Source of the DNA: Candidatus Hydrogenedentota bacterium
GTDB taxonomy: Bacteria > Hydrogenedentota > Hydrogenedentia > Hydrogenedentales > CAITNO01
NCBI GenBank assembly: GCA_007124105.1
Contig: SLFT01000313.1
Span: 1-12,641, forward strand
Direction of reading: 5' to 3'
DNA: 12,641 nucleotides
This document shows, piece after piece, positions 6,947-12,641 of the stretch. Both the position numbers and the translations under genes were made by a program. The notes beneath the pieces were generated by a model. It did not search any database, was not told the origin of the DNA, and saw nothing but the letters and a program-made list of their open reading frames with translations. Within the stretch, counting starts at the first letter, position 1; each line of letters opens with the position of its first letter.

Positions 6947-7028
6947 ACTTCATTGTTTATGGCGGAAGATGAAAGCATCATGAACGCATGGATATAAGTT
7001 TTGGTTCTTTTGTAGAGGAGAACAGTCT

Positions 7029-7853
7029 ATGAATGTGCGTCCCGCGTATGTGGCGGATCAGTTTTATCCGGGCGATCCGGATGAACTTCGGGCGATGGCC
7101 ACCGGTTATATTGACGCGGCGCCAGTTGCCGCGCGGCCCGACAATGTTTCCGGCGTAATTGTTCCTCATGCGGGTTACATTTTTTCCGGCGCCACGGCGG
7201 GATACGGTTACAAGCGCATCCAGGGCGCCGTACCCGACCGCGTGGTGTTGCTGGGCGTATCCCATCGTTACCGTTTTGACGGGCCGTCGTTATATGGTGG
7301 TGAAGCGTTTGACTCGCCCATAGGACGATTGCCGCTCGACGAGGCTTTTACGTCATCCCTGAAAGAACGGTTCTCCTGGTACGATGGCCGCCCCCATGAG
7401 CACGAGCATACCCTTGAAACCCAGTTGCCCTTTATTTTTTTGGCTTTGGGAGCGACGCCAATTGTCCCAATATTATTTGGAGCGCCAGCAGGGCAACAAC
7501 ATAGTGACTTCGGCGTCCAGCTGGCATCCATGCTAACACCCAAAGACTTGGTCATCGCCTCCACTGATTTGTCCCATTTCCTTTCGGACGATGAAGCCAA
7601 TACGATAGACAAGCGCACCATCGCGCACATCCTCGACGGCGATTCAGAAGCACTTATCGAGGAACTGCGCGATGAAAGATGCTCGGCATGCGGCGGGGCG
7701 GCAGTCATCGCCGCATTGTCGTGCGCCGCCGCCCGGGGCGCCATGTTTCGCAGGCTCCTGGACTATCGCACCAGCGCGCCTGTCTCCGGCGACTACAGCC
7801 GGGTAGTCGGATACGCGGCTATCTCCCTTGAATACGATGAGGAGGACGCATGA
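7029..7853 (+). CDS. amrB: AmmeMemoRadiSam system protein B (MEMO1-like)
   Basis: A 274-residue cytoplasmic protein of the MEMO family, related to the extradiol-dioxygenase LigB fold. Full length is normal. Start-to-end landmarks: VRPAYVADQFYPGD at the N-terminus, VPHAGYIFSGATA (H47), LLGVSHRY (H79), the HTLETQLPF block (127-135), ASTDLSHF (D180, H183), ACGG (C221) and the closing GDYSRVVGYAAI. These match the metal-site residues known for human MEMO1 (H49, H81, D189, H192, C244), including the three-residue Asp-His spacing. In bacteria this protein is often encoded with an AMMECR1-like protein (A) and a radical SAM protein (S), suggesting a shared metal- or radical-dependent modification whose chemistry is unsettled. 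Neither partner is in this window. A strong AGAGGAG site lies 8 nt before the ATG. The stop overlaps the start of the Nif3-family gene by 4 bp (ATGA), so both are on one message. Confidence 0.93.
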   Translation: MNVRPAYVADQFYPGDPDELRAMATGYIDAAPVAARPDNVSGVIVPHAGYIFSGATAGYGYKRIQGAVPDRVVLLGVSHRYRFDGPSLYGGEAFDSPIGRLPLDEAFTSSLKERFSWYDGRPHEHEHTLETQLPFIFLALGATPIVPILFGAPAGQQHSDFGVQLASMLTPKDLVIASTDLSHFLSDDEANTIDKRTIAHILDGDSEALIEELRDERCSACGGAAVIAALSCAAARGAMFRRLLDYRTSAPVSGDYSRVVGYAAISLEYDEEDA

Positions 7854-8962
7854 CCATTACCGTTCGTGACATATCCGCCTATATGGATAACTGGGCGCCG
7901 CCCGGCTGGGCCTACCCCTGGGACCGGGTGGGGTTGCATACCGGCAGTCCCACACAAAACGTGGAACGCATCCTGGTGTGCCTCACTGTAACGCCCGCCG
8001 TGGTTGCATCGGCGAAACGGGCGGGCGCGTCCATGATAGTGGCCCATCACCCGCTGGTCTGGGCCCCCCTGAAGACGCTTCGCGAGGATAACCCGCACAC
8101 ACGTCTGTGTCTCGATATTTGCCGGGCAAACATCGCTTGCTTTGCCGCGCATACCAACCTTGATGTGGCCCCTGACGGTGTGAATGCGGCGCTGGCCGAA
8201 AAGCTGCAGCTGGAAGACAAAGCAATTCTGTTCCCTGAACCACACCTTGACCAGGTCAAAATTGTCACTTTCGTACCCGACACCCATCAGCGGGCGGTAT
8301 GCAACGCGCTAGCCGAAGCGGGCGCGGGCGTGATAGGCGAGTACACCCACTGTTCATTCAGCGCGCCGGGCGTCGGTGCGTTTCTACCCGGCGCTTCAAC
8401 GACCCCCTTCGTGGGCGCCAAAAACATTGTCAATGAAGAACCTGAATTGCGTGTCGAAATGCTTGTGGATAAAGCGCGCCTGGCCGGGGTTGTGCAAGCG
8501 CTGTACGACGCGCACCCCTATGAAGAACCCGCTTACGATATTGTCACCCTGGAGAATAAGAATGAACGCGCCGGCCTGGGCATGACAGGGGCGCTGCCGC
8601 ACGCCCTGCCCCTGCGCGATTTCGCTGACTATGTCCGTGACGCGCTGGCAGCGCCGTACGTGAAAGTACACGGGAGCGGGCGCAAGAAAGTGCGACGGGT
8701 TGCCGTACTGGGCGGCAGTGGGGGTGATTTTGTAACGCGATTGCCCGAAGCGATTGACGCCTACGTCACCGGCGACATCAGCTATCACCACGGGGAAACG
8801 GCGCGATTGCGCGGCATAGCCTGCCTGGACGCGGGCCATTATGCCACAGAATTGCCTATTGTCGGCATAATAGCCGCCAGGCTGCGTAAGGCGTTCCCCA
8901 CACTTGGCGTAACCCTCTGTGGCGAAAGAGAACCTGTATACGTGGCAACAGAGGATAAATAA
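7850..8962 (+). CDS. Nif3-like dinuclear metal centre hexameric protein (YbgI/YqfO family)
   Basis: A 370-residue protein of the Nif3/YqfO/DUF34 family, often labelled 'GTP cyclohydrolase 1 type 2', a label that may not reflect the true activity. The two half-domains carry the metal site: AHHPLVW (H66, H67), AAHTNLD (D105) and DAGHYATE (H330, E334). These correspond to E. coli YbgI H63, H64, D101, H215 and E219, with the same spacing. An inserted PII/CutA-like domain spans about residues 136-237 (VKIVTFVPDT, HCSFSAPGVGAF, HPYEEPAYDIV), making this the long YqfO type, which in known structures assembles as a hexamer or toroid. The start overlaps the amrB stop by 4 bp and has GGAGG just upstream, so translation is coupled. 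No terminator is visible after it. Reaction uncertain; a metal-handling, metallochaperone or damage-control role has been suggested for the family. Confidence 0.94.
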   Translation: MTITVRDISAYMDNWAPPGWAYPWDRVGLHTGSPTQNVERILVCLTVTPAVVASAKRAGASMIVAHHPLVWAPLKTLREDNPHTRLCLDICRANIACFAAHTNLDVAPDGVNAALAEKLQLEDKAILFPEPHLDQVKIVTFVPDTHQRAVCNALAEAGAGVIGEYTHCSFSAPGVGAFLPGASTTPFVGAKNIVNEEPELRVEMLVDKARLAGVVQALYDAHPYEEPAYDIVTLENKNERAGLGMTGALPHALPLRDFADYVRDALAAPYVKVHGSGRKKVRRVAVLGGSGGDFVTRLPEAIDAYVTGDISYHHGETARLRGIACLDAGHYATELPIVGIIAARLRKAFPTLGVTLCGEREPVYVATEDK

Positions 8963-9021
8963 GTAGGCCCATGCACGCCTGTAATCACAACTTTAACGTG
9001 AAACACACGGCGTATTTGCGC

Positions 9022-9027
9022 TATACT
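9022..9027 (+). promoter_or_regulatory. Possible -10 element for the YfhO-like gene
   Basis: TATACT matches the -10 consensus at five of six positions in a 158-bp gap before the membrane protein gene. No convincing -35 is found at the right distance, so the call is weak. Confidence 0.25.
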
Positions 9028-9106
9028 GACAGTTTCCAGGCGCACAACCCTGCTCTACAATCGGAACACTATCTATGAACTTCAGCATCATTCAGATGTC
9101 TTTAAT

Positions 9107-9112
9107 AAGGGG
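9107..9112 (+). promoter_or_regulatory. Ribosome binding site that supports a GTG start
   Basis: AAGGGG lies 8 nt before GTG 9121. The same frame has a stop (TAA, 9106-9108) just upstream, so no earlier start is possible, and GTG 9121 is the only initiation codon with a good site. Confidence 0.6.
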
Positions 9113-9120
9113 CCGTTCTT

Positions 9121-11352
9121 GTGCTTAGACGAAAACGTGAATTCATACAGGCACTCATCTGTATAGCGCTCCTTTTTGCCGCGCCCATCCTCATAAGCGC
9201 GCCCGCGTTACGGCGCGGCGACCTGCCGATAAACCTGGATGCGCTTACCACGCGCGCCCCCTGGCAGGAAGCGCGTTTGCCCGGACGCGAACCCGCGCAA
9301 ACGAGCGATTTCGTACCCGCCATAGACCGGTACTACCCGTGGTACGCTTTCATCAGTGAGGCCGCCGCCAATGGCGAGATACCGCTATGGAATCCCTACG
9401 AAGGGTTCGGGGCGCCCTTTCTCGCGCTGTGGCGTACACGCGCCCTTTCGCCCTTTTCCGCGCCGCTATATTCATCGCTGCCCCTTCACGCGGCTATTGG
9501 CATAAGTGTCTTCCTGAAGATTCTGGTTGCCGGGTTAAGCGCTTACTTTGCCGCCAGGCGTTTTCATTTTGCGCCGCCTTATGCATTGCTCGCGGCGATT
9601 ACCTATCAAACAAGTGGTTTGCTGCTCACAGGGCACTGGCATCCCGCGTCCGATGTCATTCCCTGGCTCCCGTTGTTGCTGCCCTGCGTACAACGGGTAC
9701 TGCTTGGCGACTATCGTTTCTGGCCCTATATGGCGACGATTGTTGGCGTTATGGCGCTGGGCGGCGACCCCGAAACACTCGCGGGCATCTTATTGTTTCT
9801 CCTTGTTCTCACGCCCATCTACAGTATGCGCACCTACACCAGCCGACATCTCTTCGCCGCATTCTCGGTTGTTGTTTTCACCATCGCTGTCGGGTTGTTG
9901 CTGGCGGCTGTCCAACTGGCGCCTTACATAGAATTTACCCGCCACGGCATACTCGAAGGGCCGCCGCTGAATACATTTCGCGCGGCCAATTTTGCAATGC
10001 TGCTTGCGCCCGCGCCGCATTCAAACATCACCGACGCTTCTATGTGGCTACCCGCCGGCATTATCGGCGTCTTGCTTGTGCCGCTCTGGTTGGCTGTTCG
10101 CCCTTTTGCCAATCGCATACGCCGTCGCCGTCTTGAGGCCCTTCTCTTCGCAACAGCAACTGTACTGGCCGTGGCGTTTATCAGAGTATCCCTTTTACGC
10201 CGGATTCCAGCGTTTTCCCATATTGACGTGTGGCACTTTGCGGCGCCCTATCCGCTGGCGCTCGGCCTTCTCGCCGCCACCGCGTCAACCGAATGGGTAC
10301 ATCTGGACGCGGATAAATGCAAAAGCGCGCTGAAGACGTTGGTATGGCTCCTTCCCATTTTCTGGGGGGGGCTATTCGCGGGTACACTTGTCGCCATGCG
10401 CGGCGCCGCCTATTCGTCCGTTTCACACAGTAATCTACTTACTTCAGCCGTTGTGGCATTTGCTGTCCTGATCCTGTTGCTTGGCACGGCGATACGCCCT
10501 AAACCAACCGTAACCGCCTATACCCTGACGGCGATGGCGGCGTTATGCGCATGGTGGGTCTATACACCTGGCGCCATTATCACGCCAGCCCAGCAGGTCT
10601 TTCCCGAGACCCATTTTATTCGGACGTTACACAATCAGGACAGTCGCATAGCGGGCACTGCGCGCCTGAAACAATGGCCGCTATCTGTTCACCAGATAGC
10701 GCAGACACACAGCCCCTCAGGCGTTACGCTGCATCGTAGCGCGCGCTTTATGCATCAAGCGGGCGAGCAGCCTGACCTTTTGCGTCTTACAGGCGCCAGG
10801 ACGCTTCTGCTGACCAAACACGATATAAAGGGCGGCTTCTCCTCGTTGCGCCCGGTACTCAATATACAAGAAGTATTCCCGTCCGGGGCCATACTATTGA
10901 AAGACCTCCAGGCCCATGAGCGCGCGCGCGTGGTTCATGCAGGCCGCGCCCTCGACGCTGCCGCATCACCCCAAATACGCGCAACCGGTCCGCCGCTCAT
11001 CGAGGGGGGTACGCTGCCCACTGAGGCAAGCGGCGCTCGCACTGCCAGCGCCGCCATTACCCACGACGCATTTAACGCCGTCACCCTTGATGTATCCAGT
11101 ACGCTTCCCGGCGTTCTGACCCTTGCCGATGCCTGGTATCCTGGCTGGCACGTAACCGTAGATGACGCCTCCGGCCATTCATTCCCCGTTGATCTCGCTT
11201 TTCGTGGCGTGGAAATAGGCGACGGCGCTCATGAGGTCACCTTCTTCTTCAGCCCCTTCTCGTTACAGTTGGGCGCGCTGATAAGTCTTGGCGCATTCCT
11301 TGTTGTCGCCGGCGGATTCGCATCGCTTTATCGCAACCGACGTCGCGCCTGA
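9121..11352 (+). CDS. YfhO-family polytopic membrane protein (GT-C-type)
   Basis: A 743-residue inner-membrane protein with about 13-14 hydrophobic helices. The first (about 9-29) is followed by a large outward loop with DFVPAIDRYYPWY and GEIPLWNPYEGFGAPFLA (63-102), the YfhO signature. Further helices lie at about 122-146, 152-170, 178-195, 201-235 (two), 245-268, 309-327, 337-355, 374-388, 404-424, 436-457 and 465-482. A soluble domain (about 490-710) ends with LADAWYPGWHVTVDD and GAHEVTFFFSPFS, the usual YfhO C-terminal block, before a last helix (717-737). YfhO proteins share the GT-C glycosyltransferase architecture and, in Bacillus, are needed for lipoteichoic acid glycosylation. In a diderm the acceptor would be another envelope polymer or protein, unknown here. 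The start is GTG with AAGGGG upstream. Monocistronic as far as can be seen, and convergent with waaA 31 bp beyond. Confidence 0.9.
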   Translation: MLRRKREFIQALICIALLFAAPILISAPALRRGDLPINLDALTTRAPWQEARLPGREPAQTSDFVPAIDRYYPWYAFISEAAANGEIPLWNPYEGFGAPFLALWRTRALSPFSAPLYSSLPLHAAIGISVFLKILVAGLSAYFAARRFHFAPPYALLAAITYQTSGLLLTGHWHPASDVIPWLPLLLPCVQRVLLGDYRFWPYMATIVGVMALGGDPETLAGILLFLLVLTPIYSMRTYTSRHLFAAFSVVVFTIAVGLLLAAVQLAPYIEFTRHGILEGPPLNTFRAANFAMLLAPAPHSNITDASMWLPAGIIGVLLVPLWLAVRPFANRIRRRRLEALLFATATVLAVAFIRVSLLRRIPAFSHIDVWHFAAPYPLALGLLAATASTEWVHLDADKCKSALKTLVWLLPIFWGGLFAGTLVAMRGAAYSSVSHSNLLTSAVVAFAVLILLLGTAIRPKPTVTAYTLTAMAALCAWWVYTPGAIITPAQQVFPETHFIRTLHNQDSRIAGTARLKQWPLSVHQIAQTHSPSGVTLHRSARFMHQAGEQPDLLRLTGARTLLLTKHDIKGGFSSLRPVLNIQEVFPSGAILLKDLQAHERARVVHAGRALDAAASPQIRATGPPLIEGGTLPTEASGARTASAAITHDAFNAVTLDVSSTLPGVLTLADAWYPGWHVTVDDASGHSFPVDLAFRGVEIGDGAHEVTFFFSPFSLQLGALISLGAFLVVAGGFASLYRNRRRA

Positions 11353-11383
11353 CGCCCATATCATTCAGTTGCGCCGGCGAAGC

Positions 11384-12641
11384 TTACGACGACGCCCCGT
11401 TCTTATGCCGCAAGATAGCAGCCACATTCCTTTCAACCGCGCCGCGATTGGCAAGCACCACCTCGCGCCCGGTACAGGCAATCCGCTCGCGCACAGCAGG
11501 CGTCTCCAGCAACGTACACAACAGGGATTGCAGCGCTTCGGGCCTCTCGACTTGTACAGCGCCTTCCTGGGCAAGCAGCATCCCGGCTGCATCCGCGAAG
11601 TCTTCCATGTGCGGCCCAAAAACAGTGGCCACACCCACTGCCGCTGACTCCAACGGGTTATGACCGCCAACGCCAGGAAAGAAACTGCCGCCGATAACGG
11701 CAACGGTTGACGCGGCGTAAAACTGCATTAATTCGCCAAATGTATCCAGAAAAAACACGCGCGCCTTTGGATTGCTCTTTCCTGATTTCACTTCTGAGCG
11801 TCGCAACACCGCCTCGCCCTCGAAGGGTTTCAGGGCCGCGTCCACACGCTCGAGGTGCCGCGGCGCAATCACCAGCCGCGTCTGCGGGAATCGTTCTTTA
11901 ATGTGACGCCAACAGTCAGCCGCCAGTTGTTCATCGCCAGGGCGCGTACTTCCGAATATAAGCAAAACGTCATGAGGTTGGAATCCATTCTCGCGACGCA
12001 GTGCCAGAAGCGTTTCAGGCTGATATTCCGCTAAGGCTGTATCGCATTTCATGTTGCCCGTAACTGCTACATAGCTATCGGGGACGCCCAGACGCCTGAA
12101 TCTTTCCGCGTATGTTTCATCCTGAGCGCCAACAAAATTTACGTAGGAAAACAACTGCGGCAACACATAGCGAAACCGGGCATAACGTGGAAACAATTCA
12201 GCGCTCAACCGCGCGTTCACAATCATAACGTCCGCGCCGCTTCGGCGTGTTTCACGCAATAGATTTGGCCATAATTCCGTTTCAATAATGACCAGTTGAC
12301 GGGGGCGCATCCTTCGAACAAAAGAACGAACGCTTATTATGAGATCAAAGGGGACAAACGCAACAGTTATTGCAGGCGCCCGCATCCGCGCCAGGCGCAA
12401 CCCCGACAATGTACTGACGGTCAGCACAACAGGAATAGTTGGCGCCTTTTTCTTGAATGCCTGAATTAACCCCATTGCGACATTGACCTCGCCGACGCTG
12501 GCAGCATGCACCCAAAGCGGTGAATCGCCGATATGCGGCGACAGCACCGGATAGAAGCGTCTCAATAAGGGGCGGTGCCGGGAGGAAGCGACAAGGTAAA
12601 GCGCGCCGAGGGGCGCAGCCAAAAGAAGCAGTAGATTATAC
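11384..12641 (-). CDS. waaA: 3-deoxy-D-manno-octulosonic acid (Kdo) transferase, 5' end outside window
   Basis: This GT-B glycosyltransferase moves Kdo from CMP-Kdo to lipid A precursor at the cytoplasmic face of the inner membrane, an essential step of LPS core synthesis. About 418 residues are visible. Family blocks in order, numbered from the TTG at 12622: WVHAASVGEV (37-46, with the catalytic Glu at 45), ETELWPN (114-120), GSTRPGDE (224-231, usually GSTH.GEE), APRHLERV (253-260), DTFGELMQFY (293-302) and GGSFFPGVGGHNPLE (311-325). The frame stays open upstream to the right edge, reading YNLLLL before the TTG-encoded residue. That matches the N-terminal membrane anchor typical of WaaA, so the true start lies beyond 12641 and TTG 12622 should not be used. 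Its 3' end converges with the YfhO-like gene. No terminator is evident in the 31-bp gap, only the palindrome CGCCGGCG. Confidence 0.96.
   Translation of the reverse strand, partial: YNLLLLLAAPLGALYLVASSRHRPLLRRFYPVLSPHIGDSPLWVHAASVGEVNVAMGLIQAFKKKAPTIPVVLTVSTLSGLRLARMRAPAITVAFVPFDLIISVRSFVRRMRPRQLVIIETELWPNLLRETRRSGADVMIVNARLSAELFPRYARFRYVLPQLFSYVNFVGAQDETYAERFRRLGVPDSYVAVTGNMKCDTALAEYQPETLLALRRENGFQPHDVLLIFGSTRPGDEQLAADCWRHIKERFPQTRLVIAPRHLERVDAALKPFEGEAVLRRSEVKSGKSNPKARVFFLDTFGELMQFYAASTVAVIGGSFFPGVGGHNPLESAAVGVATVFGPHMEDFADAAGMLLAQEGAVQVERPEALQSLLCTLLETPAVRERIACTGREVVLANRGAVERNVAAILRHKNGASS

Larger units (their letters stand above)
6605..7028. other. 424-bp intergenic region, AT-richer than its flanks, no gene found
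   Basis: No convincing protein frame on either strand. It holds, in order: a promoter (6628-6656), a purine-rich stretch (6741-6772) with an AAGGAG not followed by any usable start, a nested inverted repeat (6774-6836), a 98-bp element with terminal inverted repeats (6849-6946), and the leader and ribosome site of the AmrB-like gene (AGAGGAG 7014-7020). No tRNA-like fold was seen. Confidence 0.7.

Noticed and set aside
11353..11383. Bidirectional terminator between the YfhO-like gene and waaA
   Set aside because: The only symmetry is CGCCGGCG, which cannot form a hairpin with a loop, and there is no T-run on either strand.

Overview
The window reads as ordinary chromosomal DNA from a moderately GC-rich, diderm (LPS-making) bacterium. 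The evidence is a Kdo transferase (WaaA) for lipid A, a Tat-exported Gfo/Idh/MocA oxidoreductase, and a pair of secreted proteins built from carboxypeptidase-regulatory-like beta-sandwich repeats. This mix is common in Planctomycetes, Lentisphaerae, Hydrogenedentota and related groups. I lean weakly towards Hydrogenedentota-like, but no marker gene here settles it. There is no tRNA, rRNA, CRISPR array, transposase, integrase or phage gene.

Layout. 1-74: last 23 codons of an unidentified + strand gene. 191-1030 (-): metallophosphoesterase, convergent with it. 1031-1286: divergent promoter region. 1287-2537 (+): Tat-signal oxidoreductase, closed by a strong terminator (2559-2597). 2733-4748 and 4751-6604 (+): two adjacent genes 2 bp apart for exported multi-repeat proteins. 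The second ends in a thioredoxin-like domain without catalytic cysteines, and the first may end in a more eroded version of the same fold. 6605-7028: a 424-bp AT-richer gap with a good sigma70-type promoter, a nested stem-loop, and a 98-bp element with 31-bp terminal inverted repeats and a 4-bp flanking direct repeat. 7029-7853 and 7850-8962 (+): a translationally coupled pair, a MEMO/AmrB-like protein and a Nif3-family dinuclear metal protein. 9121-11352 (+): YfhO-type polytopic membrane protein with a GTG start. 11384-12641 (-): waaA, convergent with it and running off the right edge.

How the genes fit together. The two repeat proteins are probably co-expressed outside the cytoplasm. The AmrB-Nif3 pair shares one mRNA, and both belong to metal-binding families of uncertain reaction. 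YfhO-like and WaaA proteins both act on envelope glycoconjugates but lie on opposite strands, so they do not form an operon. I see no defence island or clearly new multi-gene system. The most unusual DNA is the 6605-7028 gap, and the most unusual proteins are the paired repeat proteins with non-redox thioredoxin-like ends.
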